From the NCBI GenBank assembly GCA_023386965.1, contig JAEWIR010000019.1, positions 49,144-113,143 on the forward strand: DNA of 64,000 nucleotides. Reading direction: 5' to 3'. Positions 34,864-43,080 of this stretch are shown piece after piece. This stretch comes from Bacteroidota bacterium. GTDB lineage: Bacteria; Bacteroidota; Bacteroidia; Flavobacteriales; Weeksellaceae. Under the pieces are notes generated by a model. The model had not been told where the DNA came from. It saw only the letters and a program-made list of their open reading frames with translations, and did no database searches. The position numbers were made by a program, and so were the translations under genes. Positions within the stretch are counted from its first letter, which is position 1. Each line of letters begins with the position of its first letter.

Positions 34864-35286
34864 ATGAAATTCATTTTTATTACTTTGAGTTTTGTTTCCT
34901 GCATAAACTGTATGCAGTCGAACAAGATGAAAGACCACGATACAGGAGCTGCTAAAGCAGAACAAACAGATAAAAGAACAATGAGTCAAAACATCATCAA
35001 ACTTAAAACAGGCGAATCTGCAGACTTGCTGATCCCCAGTCGGGGAGCAGTCCCTGTCCGTCTGCTCTTTGAAATGCAGCCTGAAGAAATACTAAAAGTT
35101 GAAAGGCACGAACTTAAAACAGAACAGATCCCTGCAGATTCTAAACCAGGAGACCCTATGCCTGCTTATTATCGGATTACTGGAGTAAAAAAAGGTGAAG
35201 TGCAGCTTGAATTTTATGAATTGCCGATGGGTGCACCGGAAAACCGTAAAACTACTGTAAGGAAATATTTAATTTTAATTGAGTAG
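34864..35286 (+). CDS. Putative lipoprotein resembling chagasin-type (I42) cysteine protease inhibitor
   Basis: A 140-residue protein with a short signal sequence and candidate lipobox (FVSC or INC within the first 17 residues). After a ~25-residue linker comes a ~95-residue beta domain: KLKTGESADLLIPSR, PEEILKVERHE, AYYRITGVKKGEVQLEFYE, and a final strand VRKYLILIE. The order of strands resembles chagasin (inhibitor family I42), which blocks papain-like proteases, but the loop motifs NPTTGY and RPW are not conserved, so this is a moderate-confidence fold guess. It follows the papain-like gene by 54 bases on the same strand, exactly the partner such an inhibitor would have. An alternative is a generic envelope beta-sandwich lipoprotein. 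Confidence 0.5.
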   Translation: MKFIFITLSFVSCINCMQSNKMKDHDTGAAKAEQTDKRTMSQNIIKLKTGESADLLIPSRGAVPVRLLFEMQPEEILKVERHELKTEQIPADSKPGDPMPAYYRITGVKKGEVQLEFYELPMGAPENRKTTVRKYLILIE

Positions 35287-35321
35287 TTCAAAAAACTGTG
35301 ATTGGCCAGCTTCAGTACATG

Positions 35322-36299
35322 CTAAAACTTCCGCTCAATTACATAGTCCAGCATCAAATGAAGGGACTGCTTTGCGTCTGAATCCGGAAATTCATCAAGA
35401 ATTAGTTTGGCTTTTAGCTGATAGTCCTTCATCACCTTCATTGCATAATCCAAACCGCCGGAGCTTTTCACAAACTCAATCAGTTCTTTAACCCTTTTTT
35501 TGTCGTTGTTATAGCGCTTAATGGTGTTAAAGTAATATTTCCGGTCTGCATCTGAAGCTGTTTTAAGAGTATGGATTAAGGGAAGCGTCATTTTCTGCTC
35601 CTTAATATCAATTCCAACCGGTTTTCCGATGAAGTTGGAAGAGAGATAGTCGAAAAGATCATCCTTTATCTGAAATGCCATTCCTGTAAAAGTGCCAAAC
35701 TCCATCATTTTGCGGGCAAGTTGCTCATCTGCATCATTGGAAAGGACACCAATTTCGCAGCAAGCTGCAATCAGCGTTGCCGTTTTCTGGCGGATGATTT
35801 CATAATACACCTCTTCTGTAATATCCAGTTTACGGGCTTTTTCCAACTGAAGCAGTTCGCCCTCACTCATTTCGCGGATGGTTCTGGCGATTACTGACAA
35901 AAGGTCAAAATCTTTATGGTCTGTGGAAAGTAAGACGGATTTGGAAAGCAAATAGTCGCCCACAAGAACAGCGATCTTATTCTTCCACAGTGCGTTGATG
36001 GAGAAGAAGTTTCGGCGCTTGAAGCTCTCATCTACAACATCATCATGAACCAGGGTAGCTGTATGTATAAGTTCAATCATAGAGGCTCCGCGAAAGGTTT
36101 TCTCATTTACAGAGCCTATTAAACGTGCGCACAGGAAAACAAACATAGGCCTCATTTGCTTCCCTTTGGTAGTAACAATAAAACGGGTCACTTTATCGAG
36201 CAGGGGAACATTGCTTTGCATGGATTCATAGAACTTTTTCTCAAAAAGTTTCATTTCTTCTGCAATAGGTCTCTTAATTTCTTCTACAATATTGGCCAA
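35322..36299 (-). CDS. Polyprenyl diphosphate synthase (trans-isoprenyl)
   Basis: A 325-residue all-alpha prenyltransferase that extends allylic diphosphates with isopentenyl diphosphate. The first Asp-rich motif is LVHDDVVDESFKRR and the second is QIKDDLFDYLSS. The two residues before the first motif are not bulky aromatics, consistent with a long-chain product (for example the octaprenyl chain of menaquinone) rather than FPP, but chain length is inferred. The start MANIVEEIKRP matches homologues. Cytosolic, apparently monocistronic. Confidence 0.9.
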   Translation of the reverse strand: MANIVEEIKRPIAEEMKLFEKKFYESMQSNVPLLDKVTRFIVTTKGKQMRPMFVFLCARLIGSVNEKTFRGASMIELIHTATLVHDDVVDESFKRRNFFSINALWKNKIAVLVGDYLLSKSVLLSTDHKDFDLLSVIARTIREMSEGELLQLEKARKLDITEEVYYEIIRQKTATLIAACCEIGVLSNDADEQLARKMMEFGTFTGMAFQIKDDLFDYLSSNFIGKPVGIDIKEQKMTLPLIHTLKTASDADRKYYFNTIKRYNNDKKRVKELIEFVKSSGGLDYAMKVMKDYQLKAKLILDEFPDSDAKQSLHLMLDYVIERKF

Positions 36300-36337
36300 T
36301 TTTTTCCGGTTTGTGGATGACAGATTTTGCTTTACAG

Positions 36338-36345
36338 CAAATATA
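36338..36345 (-). promoter_or_regulatory. -7 box of the polyprenyl synthase gene
   Basis: On the minus strand TATATTTG, exact match, 38 bases before the ATG at 36299. Confidence 0.5.
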
Positions 36346-36385
36346 ATTCAATTATTAAACAAATAACCGACATGCGGCAAATTTG

Positions 36386-36393
36386 TACATTTG
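36386..36393 (+). promoter_or_regulatory. -7 box of the M23 peptidase gene
   Basis: TACATTTG, exact TAnnTTTG match 19 bases before the ATG at 36413. Confidence 0.55.
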
Positions 36394-36412
36394 ATCTACT
36401 AAAAACACAGAA

Positions 36413-37801
36413 ATGAAAACAAGAATTTTAACAATTGGGATGCTTACAGCAATGCAGTTAACAGCTGCCCAAACCGGTGGCGGCGAATTTAAGTTCCAGA
36501 ACACGGAATGTCTGTCTGAAGAGGCCCGAACCTCAATTCAAAAAATGATCAAGGCCAATCAGCAAAAACTGAGGATGGAAGGCAAGTTGACTTCTAAAAT
36601 GCTCCTGGTACCACCTCCATTCATCTGGCCGGTAAAGAAAAGTTCGGGTGCTGCTTACAACGAGGTATGGAGCATTTCCAATTATGTGGATCACAATGCG
36701 GGCTACCCTAACCAGCTTCAGGATTATAACTGCGGAACGCGTACCTATGACACCTCCGGGGGATATAACCATGCAGGCATAGATATTTTTACATGGCCTT
36801 TCGGATGGTATCAAATGGATCATAATGAGGCCGAAGTTATTGCGGCTGCAGCCGGAACCATCATCGCAAAAAGCAACGGTTTCTACGACAGAAACTGCGC
36901 CTTCAACAGCAGCACATGGAATGCGGTTTATGTTCAGCACAGCGACGGCAGCGTGACCTGGTACGGACACCTGAAAAATAATTCCCTGACCTCCAAAAGC
37001 ATCGGCCAAACTGTGAGCGCAGGCGAATACCTTGGAATTGTAGGAAGTTCAGGAAATTCTACCGGTCCGCATCTTCATTTTGAAGTATACAACAGCGGTA
37101 ATCAATTGGTTGACCCTTATCAGGGTCCCTGCAATACATGGCCCTCGGCGACACAGTCCTGGTGGCAGGTGCAGAAAAATTACAATAACCCAAAAATAAA
37201 CTCTGTGTCCAGTCACAGCGGGGAAGTTGCTTTGAACAACGGTTGTGGCGTTCAGGAGACCACTCTTTTCAAGAACCAGTTTAACGCTGGCGAAGGAGTT
37301 TATATTTACACTTTTCTTTCAGATATTGCCGCAGGCTCCCCTGTGAATATCCAACTGCTGAGACCCGATAACTCAGTTGCCTATAACCAATCCTTTAACA
37401 TGCCGCAGTTCTACACCGCGTCTTACTGGTACTGGAGTTTTAATTCGGCAACTTTCAACCAAACAGGCAACTGGAAGGCACAGATCACTGCTGGTGGTTC
37501 TACCCAACTGCACACCTTTAGTTACGGTGTTCTGGCGACAGCAGAACAAGCGGTGGCTGAAGGATTGATAAACATTGTCAATCCGGTGAGGAACCGCGAA
37601 ATCCAGATTGAATACCTTGGAAAAACACGCAGGACATTTACGGTGGAGATATATTCCATGGAGGGTAAACTCGTAAGTTCCCGCGAGGTAGTCTTAAGAA
37701 GCGGAATAAATACTTTGCCGTTCATCGAAACTAAGGCCAGCTATATAATGAAGATTACGGCCGAAAATTACGCCAACACATTTAAAATCATGAACTACTG
37801 A
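36413..37801 (+). CDS. Secreted M23 (LytM) metallopeptidase with T9SS sorting domain
   Basis: A 462-residue exported protein. The signal peptide ends ...AMQLTAAQ. The M23 domain has its zinc ligands in GYNHAGIDIF (His near 117, Asp 121) and TGPHLHFEVY (His-x-His near 225), with the intermediate GHLKNNSLTS. It should cut peptide cross-bridges in peptidoglycan or other bacterial cell walls. A linker beta domain follows, then a C-terminal ~80-residue Por-secretion domain (VAEGLINIVNPVRNREIQ to FKIMNY), so T9SS export and a lytic or predatory role against other bacteria are plausible. A terminator follows. Confidence 0.88.
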   Translation: MKTRILTIGMLTAMQLTAAQTGGGEFKFQNTECLSEEARTSIQKMIKANQQKLRMEGKLTSKMLLVPPPFIWPVKKSSGAAYNEVWSISNYVDHNAGYPNQLQDYNCGTRTYDTSGGYNHAGIDIFTWPFGWYQMDHNEAEVIAAAAGTIIAKSNGFYDRNCAFNSSTWNAVYVQHSDGSVTWYGHLKNNSLTSKSIGQTVSAGEYLGIVGSSGNSTGPHLHFEVYNSGNQLVDPYQGPCNTWPSATQSWWQVQKNYNNPKINSVSSHSGEVALNNGCGVQETTLFKNQFNAGEGVYIYTFLSDIAAGSPVNIQLLRPDNSVAYNQSFNMPQFYTASYWYWSFNSATFNQTGNWKAQITAGGSTQLHTFSYGVLATAEQAVAEGLINIVNPVRNREIQIEYLGKTRRTFTVEIYSMEGKLVSSREVVLRSGINTLPFIETKASYIMKITAENYANTFKIMNY

Positions 37802-37804
37802 TGA

Positions 37805-37831
37805 AAAGACCGGATTTATTTTCCGGTCTTT
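37805..37831. terminator. Bidirectional terminator after the M23 gene
   Basis: AAAGACCGGA / TCCGGTCTTT inverted repeat. It overlaps the 3' end of the convergent minus-strand gene (37816-38697), so the stem is partly coding. Confidence 0.7.
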
Positions 37832-38697
37832 ATCTTTTCATGAGGCACGAAGTACAGGCTGGGCTTTACAGTTCCTAACGGAGTTCGGAATGCTTCTGCC
37901 GAAAGGAAAACTCCTTTTTCATCAACCTCAATACCTTCCACCTGTCCTAAGGAAAACGCTGTTCCCAAATAATATTTCTGAGGTTCTGCATCAAAAAAAT
38001 ATCCCGGTTTGGATTCGGTGTAAATATTTAAAAAGACTTCAGCCTTTTTGGTGTAACCGGTCAGATAGAGTTTTTTATTAAAATAAGCTGCATCAGTCAC
38101 CAGAAAACCGGTTTGCTGACGGGCTACTTTCTGTGCGGCCTGACTTTCAGAAAGCGCAGGATCAACTGTGTAATGTGTGGTTGATCCACTACTCCACTCC
38201 TTGGTGAAAATATGAAGTTGACCGTTGAGGAAAATCATCGCTTCCGCATCATAATCATGGCGGTGAAGCCGAGAGCGGAAATCGCTTTGTTCGGGATAAA
38301 AAAAACGAAGCGTTTTCACCGAGTCTGCCGTTACCTCACTGTGAAACGGTAGCATCATTATTTTTAAATCCATTCTGGAACCTCCATTATTGCCGAAATC
38401 ACCGATGTAAAAAGATGTAGAATCGCTTGCAATAGCTTCCCAGTCCTTATTCTTCAGCGTAGTAGTGATTTTGTGCTCGATGGCTCCTGAATTTGAATTC
38501 AGCGCGAACAGTTCAGCTGAATTACCGCCGTCATTAAGGGTATACAGTTTTCCATTGAAAATTGTAAGGCCGGAATTTTCGTTAAGCTGATCCGGCAGTT
38601 TTGCAATGCGGTATTTATTTAAACTGAGAAAGTTCAGCTTTTGAGCCTGCAGCGGTTGTAAAGCGAGCAGGAAAATAAGTATAAGTCCTCTGATCAT
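37816..38697 (-). CDS. Secreted beta-propeller-like hypothetical protein
   Basis: A 293-residue exported protein with a signal peptide (MIRGLILIFLLALQPLQAQ). The mature part has recurring segments (ENSGLTIFNGKLYTLNDGG, FYIGDFGNNGG, DYDAEAMIFLNGQLHIFTKEW, and VEGIEVDEKGVFLSAEAF) like the six-bladed SdiA-regulated/NHL-type propellers. No enzyme motif is visible. The start codon overlaps the stop of the upstream DUF1275 gene (ATGA), so it is the last gene of a probable rlmN-DUF1275-propeller operon. Function unknown. Confidence 0.7.
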   Translation of the reverse strand: MIRGLILIFLLALQPLQAQKLNFLSLNKYRIAKLPDQLNENSGLTIFNGKLYTLNDGGNSAELFALNSNSGAIEHKITTTLKNKDWEAIASDSTSFYIGDFGNNGGSRMDLKIMMLPFHSEVTADSVKTLRFFYPEQSDFRSRLHRHDYDAEAMIFLNGQLHIFTKEWSSGSTTHYTVDPALSESQAAQKVARQQTGFLVTDAAYFNKKLYLTGYTKKAEVFLNIYTESKPGYFFDAEPQKYYLGTAFSLGQVEGIEVDEKGVFLSAEAFRTPLGTVKPSLYFVPHEKIKTGK

Positions 38698-39407
38698 CTT
38701 GGTGAATTCAAGAGCAACCTTATTTTAATAAAGTCAAAAAGTAGACCTGCCAAAAGTAAAAAACTTCCCAAAAGCAGCGTTTTAGTACCCAGGGAACCGT
38801 ACAGTATTCCACCGCACACACCACCGGCAAAGAACATCCATATAATGGTGAGCCGCAAACGGATTGACTTCCACAGTTTCCACCGTCTCAACTTTCCTTT
38901 GTAGAAAAACAACTGTGCAAACTCAATTCCCATATCGGTGAAAAGCCCGGTAAGATGGGTCGTTCTCACCACCGCATTGGAAATTCGCGTCACCAGTGCA
39001 TTCTGCAATCCCATAGCGAAAAGTAAAGCATAGGCAATAAAATCCGGGTTTTCCCTCATCAGCTGAGTGCCGGTAAGCGCAATTGTTCCCAGAATTAGAG
39101 CCTCAGTTAGTGCAGGTACAACATAAATAATATTTTCGCGCCGGCGGGTGTAGAACTCTACCAACAAACTTGAGAAAAAAGCACCTGCAAAGAAAAAGAA
39201 AATATAAAGTCCGGTATGGAAAGCCTGTGACAGATTCTGCTGGAAAGCCTCATCAACAAAAAAAGCAAAGTGACCTGTAACATTGGTGGTGAGCTTTTTT
39301 ACGGATAAAAAACCTGCAACATTCACCAGTCCGGCTACAAAACCAAGCAGCGAGGCGATGCCCAGATTATGCCTTTCGGTTCTGGCTCTACCGCGGTGAA
39401 TAAACAT
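38694..39407 (-). CDS. DUF1275 (YoaK family) membrane protein
   Basis: A 237-residue membrane protein with about six helices. Hallmarks are FVAGLVNVAGFLSVKKLTTNVTGH near the N-terminus and the central GLQNALVTRISNAVVRTTHLTG, both typical of the DUF1275/YoaK family (often listed as putative transporter, function unproven). It overlaps rlmN by one base (TAATG) and the next gene by four, indicating translational coupling. Confidence 0.85.
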   Translation of the reverse strand: MFIHRGRARTERHNLGIASLLGFVAGLVNVAGFLSVKKLTTNVTGHFAFFVDEAFQQNLSQAFHTGLYIFFFFAGAFFSSLLVEFYTRRRENIIYVVPALTEALILGTIALTGTQLMRENPDFIAYALLFAMGLQNALVTRISNAVVRTTHLTGLFTDMGIEFAQLFFYKGKLRRWKLWKSIRLRLTIIWMFFAGGVCGGILYGSLGTKTLLLGSFLLLAGLLFDFIKIRLLLNSPR

Positions 39408-40441
39408 TATTCACTGGATTTATTGGCCAACTGCCCGCAGGCGGCATCAATATCTCCACCACGGCTTCTCCGGATGAGTACCGTAATACCGGCCTTCTCG
39501 AGCTGCCGAACATAATTGTCTTCGGCTTCCTTGTTACACTGGTCGTATTTCCCGTCGCCAATTGGATTGTACTGAATGAGATTCACTTTGGAGGGTACTT
39601 GCTTACAGTAGCGGATGAGTGCCTTAATATCCTCGTCTTGGTCGTTAATCCCTTTCCAGACACAATATTCATAAGTAACTGTATTGCCTGTCTTACTGTA
39701 CCAGTACTGAAGCGCGTCCATGATGTCGGTTAGCGGGAACTTATCGGAAAACGGCATGATTTCATTACGTTTCTCTTCAATGGCTGAGTGGAGTGACAAT
39801 GCCAGCTTAACCCTGAGGTCTTCATCGGCAAGCATCCTGATCATTTTAGGAATACCGGAAGTAGAAACAGTAATACGCCGCGGCGACATTCCCATTCCCT
39901 CGGGTTCGGTGATCTTCCTGATGGCTTCCACCACATTTTTATAGTTCATCATGGGTTCGCCCATGCCCATAAAGACGATGTTGGAAAGAGGTCTGCCGAA
40001 GTACGATTTGCTTTGCTGATCTATAAGCGCTACCTGGTCCACGATCTCTGCCACTTCCAAATTTCGCATCCTTTTCAGGCGCGCTGTGGCACAGAACTCA
40101 CAGTTAAGTGAACAACCAACCTGCGAAGATACACAGGCCGTGGTACGGCTTTCCGTAGGAATAAGGACCGACTCCACCAATAGTCCGTCGTGAAGTTTCA
40201 CTCCGTTCTTAATGGTCCCGTCCTTAGATTTCTGAAGAAGATCCACAGAAATAGGGTTAATTGTATATTCCTGAGCAATCCTGTCGCGGAGTTCCCGGGA
40301 CAGATTGGTCATCTCATCAATGGAATGGAGGTTCTTGCTCCACAGCCAGTCATAGACCTGTTTTGCACGGAAAGGTTTTTCGCCAAGGCTGACGAAATAA
40401 TTTTGCAGTTCTTCCAGGGATAGGGTGCGGATGTCCTTCAA
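39407..40441 (-). CDS. rlmN: Dual-specificity RNA methyltransferase RlmN
   Basis: A 344-residue radical SAM enzyme that methylates C2 of A2503 in 23S rRNA and A37 of several tRNAs, supporting translational accuracy. The [4Fe-4S] ligands are in GCSLNCEFCATA (CxxxCxxC pattern). The conserved GMGEPMMNYKNV and the methyl-carrying C-terminal cysteine in DIDAACGQL are present. The N-terminal helical domain (LSLEELQNYFVSLGEKPFRAKQ) is complete. First gene of a likely three-gene operon. Confidence 0.95.
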   Translation of the reverse strand: MKDIRTLSLEELQNYFVSLGEKPFRAKQVYDWLWSKNLHSIDEMTNLSRELRDRIAQEYTINPISVDLLQKSKDGTIKNGVKLHDGLLVESVLIPTESRTTACVSSQVGCSLNCEFCATARLKRMRNLEVAEIVDQVALIDQQSKSYFGRPLSNIVFMGMGEPMMNYKNVVEAIRKITEPEGMGMSPRRITVSTSGIPKMIRMLADEDLRVKLALSLHSAIEEKRNEIMPFSDKFPLTDIMDALQYWYSKTGNTVTYEYCVWKGINDQDEDIKALIRYCKQVPSKVNLIQYNPIGDGKYDQCNKEAEDNYVRQLEKAGITVLIRRSRGGDIDAACGQLANKSSE

Positions 40442-40532
40442 TTGATTTTAGATTTTAAATTATAAATTTTGGATTAAAAACGGTGCTCTGCATTTAATCC
40501 AAAATTTAATAGGTATCTTAAATGTGATGCTC

Positions 40533-41582
40533 TTACAGGATCAGCATTGCATCTCCGTAGGAGTAGAATTTATATTCATTCTTGATGGCTTCCTCATAAG
40601 CATGCATAAGGAAATCCTTACCTGCAAAGGCTGCAATCATCATCAGTAATGTAGATTTCGGTGTGTGGAAATTAGTAATCATCGCATTTGCAACTCCAAA
40701 CTCATGTGGCGGGAAGATGAATTTGTTGGTCCAACCCTGATAAGGTCCTATCTTTTTGTTTGAAGACACGGATGTTTCCAGTGCACGCATGGTGGTGGTA
40801 CCTACAGCGCAAACCCTTCTGCCCTCTTCTACTGCTTTGTTAATGATATCTGCATTGAGCTGGTCAATGATGGCCTCTTCAGATTCCATCTTATGCTTGC
40901 TTAAATCCTCAACCTCAATAGGGTTAAAAGTTCCAAGACCTACATGAAGAGTTACTTCGGCGAAATCTATACCTTTGATTTCCAGTCTTTTCATCAGATG
41001 TTTGGAGAAATGCAGGCCTGCAGTTGGCGCGGCTACAGCACCTTCATGCTTGGCATAAATTGTTTGGTAACGTTCAGCATCTTCGGGCTGCACTTCCCTT
41101 TTGATGTATTTTGGAAGTGGTGTTTCGCCCAGTTCTTTTAGTTTTGCGCGGAATTCTTCGTAGGAACCGTCATATAAAAACCTGAGGGTTCTGCCTCTGG
41201 AAGTTGTATTGTCAATAACTTCGGCCACCAATGCTTCATCTTCAGTAAAGAAAAGTTTGTTACCGATTCTTATCTTTCTCGCAGGATCAACAAGAACGTC
41301 CCAAACACGTGTTTCCTTATCAAGTTCCCTAAGCAGGAAAACCTCAATCTTAGCTCCTGTTTTTTCCTTATTACCATACAGACGGGCCGGGAAAACTTTA
41401 GTATTGTTAAAGATGAACAGGTCCTTTTCATCAAAATAATCCACCACATCCTTAAACAGTTTGTGCTCAATAGTCTGGTCCTTACGGTTAAGAACCATAA
41501 GCTTGGCTTCGTCACGGTGTTCTGCAGGATGTTCGGCCAGAAGTTCTTCCGGCAGGTGGAAATTAAAGTCTGATGTCTTCAT
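40533..41582 (-). CDS. queA: S-adenosylmethionine:tRNA ribosyltransferase-isomerase QueA
   Basis: A 349-residue enzyme that transfers and rearranges the ribose of SAM onto 7-aminomethyl-7-deazaguanine in tRNA to form epoxyqueuosine. Recognisable motifs include FNFHLPEELLAEHPAEHRDEA at the N-terminus, GAVAAPTAGLHFS and GTFNPIEVEDLSKHKMESE. Family length is normal. It has a complete promoter upstream (41617-41648). No other queuosine genes are in the window. Confidence 0.96.
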   Translation of the reverse strand: MKTSDFNFHLPEELLAEHPAEHRDEAKLMVLNRKDQTIEHKLFKDVVDYFDEKDLFIFNNTKVFPARLYGNKEKTGAKIEVFLLRELDKETRVWDVLVDPARKIRIGNKLFFTEDEALVAEVIDNTTSRGRTLRFLYDGSYEEFRAKLKELGETPLPKYIKREVQPEDAERYQTIYAKHEGAVAAPTAGLHFSKHLMKRLEIKGIDFAEVTLHVGLGTFNPIEVEDLSKHKMESEEAIIDQLNADIINKAVEEGRRVCAVGTTTMRALETSVSSNKKIGPYQGWTNKFIFPPHEFGVANAMITNFHTPKSTLLMMIAAFAGKDFLMHAYEEAIKNEYKFYSYGDAMLIL

Positions 41583-41875
41583 AAAATTTACGGATTTTAT
41601 TTAAAAATTTAATCCGCAAAGATACGGCGTAAAATACCGAAAGTCAAATAAAAGAGCAACAGACTGTAAGCCAGCTGCTTGAACTTATAAATTATCTATT
41701 TTTGGAACTTCGGGTATTATGAAAAATATATTCATTGGAGTCTCCTTAACGATCCGGGATTTTGTAGAAAAATCTCCTTTGACACGGTTCCCTTCATAAC
41801 TTATGATTCGGTAACAGCAGGGCAAAGGAACTGATAACTAAAATTCTCACGAATCTTAAAGGTTGAGGACGCCGA
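41583..41875. other. Intergenic region upstream of queA
   Basis: About 290 bases. It contains the queA promoter on the minus strand and, on the plus strand, a TATTTTTG -7 box (41697-41704) followed by a 26-codon frame (41719-41799, starting MKNIFIGV). The short frame could be a gene remnant or chance; nothing else is seen. Confidence 0.4.
41617..41648 (-). promoter_or_regulatory. Full promoter of queA, TTTG-N20-TATCTTTG
   Basis: On the minus strand: -33 TTTG (41648-41645), 20 bases, -7 TATCTTTG (41624-41617). Both match consensus, giving a leader of about 30 bases. Confidence 0.75.
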
Positions 41876-42367
41876 TTAAACATAATCTTTGATAAGAGAC
41901 CAGGCTTCCAGTTTTTTTTCAAAACCAATAGTGTGCAGTGGACTGGTGGAAGGCATCAGATGGACGGGGATTGAAGGATCTTTTCCTATGATATGCAACA
42001 GGTTTTTGTGGGCCTTCTGTCCATTACAGAACACCGCTCTGATATTTGGAAATTCACCTAGCAGTCCGGCGATGTCATTACTTTCCTCGTTCCGGATTTC
42101 GGTATCAAGGCTGCCCTTTCGCTCGCAGGTTTCAATCACGTCCCACAGTGCAATTTTATTATCTGTCAAAAAATCAATCTTTTGCGCATAATTTGCCGTA
42201 AATTCGCGGCCAAATAAATTAAAAACTATTTTCCAAAAGTGATTCTGCGGATGCGCATAATATTCCTGTGCTTCTAGCGACCGGACTCCCGGCACCGATC
42301 CCAGGATGAGGATTTCCGAAGTTTCTGAAATTATGGGCGGAAACGAGGCTATTCTAAGGTCCATCAA
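41876..42367 (-). CDS. DNA-deoxyinosine glycosylase (UDG superfamily, HDG family)
   Basis: A 163-residue uracil-DNA-glycosylase-fold protein. The motif GSVPGVRSLEAQEYYAHPQNHFW near the N-terminus and the final PSTSPLH match the HDG (family 6) branch, which removes hypoxanthine from deaminated DNA rather than uracil. WDVIETCERKGSLDTEI is the conserved middle segment. Cytosolic base-excision repair. The start could be either of two adjacent ATGs. The neighbours (queA, a lipoprotein) give no added clue. Confidence 0.82.
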   Translation of the reverse strand: MMDLRIASFPPIISETSEILILGSVPGVRSLEAQEYYAHPQNHFWKIVFNLFGREFTANYAQKIDFLTDNKIALWDVIETCERKGSLDTEIRNEESNDIAGLLGEFPNIRAVFCNGQKAHKNLLHIIGKDPSIPVHLMPSTSPLHTIGFEKKLEAWSLIKDYV

Positions 42368-42446
42368 TCGGTTTTAAGAAGTTTGATATGCCGGAATTAA
42401 GTTGGAATAATAAATGCTGAAGTAAAAATAATAAAAAATAAGAATT

Positions 42447-42995
42447 ATGAAAAAGTTAACCCTCCTGTTCACTGTATTGAGTATGTTCCTTTTGTCAAGT
42501 TGCCGGGACATTATCAATTCAGTTCTTGATGCCATACCTCCGTTCGATGCGCCATTTTCGGCGACGGTTACTGTTCCTTTTGCCGCGGTAAGCAGTACCA
42601 ACTACACCACAACGCCAGCTATTGACATGAACATTGATCTGGACCAGAAAATAAAGGAAATTTCCCCCAGCCAGTCCATTAATAATATTAAATCAGTAAA
42701 AATGAACACTCTGGAAATGCTTTACGTGAGTTCACAGGCCGGTGCAAAACTGGATGCCATCAAAAATGCAAGAATCTATCTTAGAGCGCCCAACCAACCG
42801 GATGTGCTTATCGCTACCGCTTATAACAATACCAACTCTGATATTATCACTTTTACAGTGGTGGATCAGGAGTTGCTACCCTACTTTCAGACAACCCAAA
42901 ACTCTCTGATCGTGGAGATTATGGCCAGTGCGCCCACGATGGATTTCATTACCCTTACGATGAACTCCAGTTTTAAAGCTAAAGTTCAGTTGTAA
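42447..42995 (+). CDS. Lipoprotein of unknown function
   Basis: A 182-residue lipoprotein with a lipobox FLLSSC (Cys19). The mature protein is rich in beta-branched residues and looks like a single beta-sandwich, from FDAPFSATVTVPFAAVSS to FITLTMNSSFKAKVQL. I do not recognise a family. It stands alone, with a terminator after it. Probably an outer-membrane-anchored periplasmic or surface protein. Confidence 0.7.
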   Translation: MKKLTLLFTVLSMFLLSSCRDIINSVLDAIPPFDAPFSATVTVPFAAVSSTNYTTTPAIDMNIDLDQKIKEISPSQSINNIKSVKMNTLEMLYVSSQAGAKLDAIKNARIYLRAPNQPDVLIATAYNNTNSDIITFTVVDQELLPYFQTTQNSLIVEIMASAPTMDFITLTMNSSFKAKVQL

Positions 42996-43035
42996 GCACG
43001 GCAAATTTTGTATAGTGCTTTTCAGAAAAACAATA

Positions 43036-43065
43036 AGGCTTCCGCAACACGGAAGCCTTTTGAAT
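43036..43065 (+). terminator. Terminator after the lipoprotein gene
   Basis: AGGCTTCCG / CGGAAGCCT hairpin with short loop and T-tract, in the gap between the converging lipoprotein and S9 peptidase genes. Confidence 0.75.
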
Positions 43066-43080
43066 TTATAAACTTTTTAG

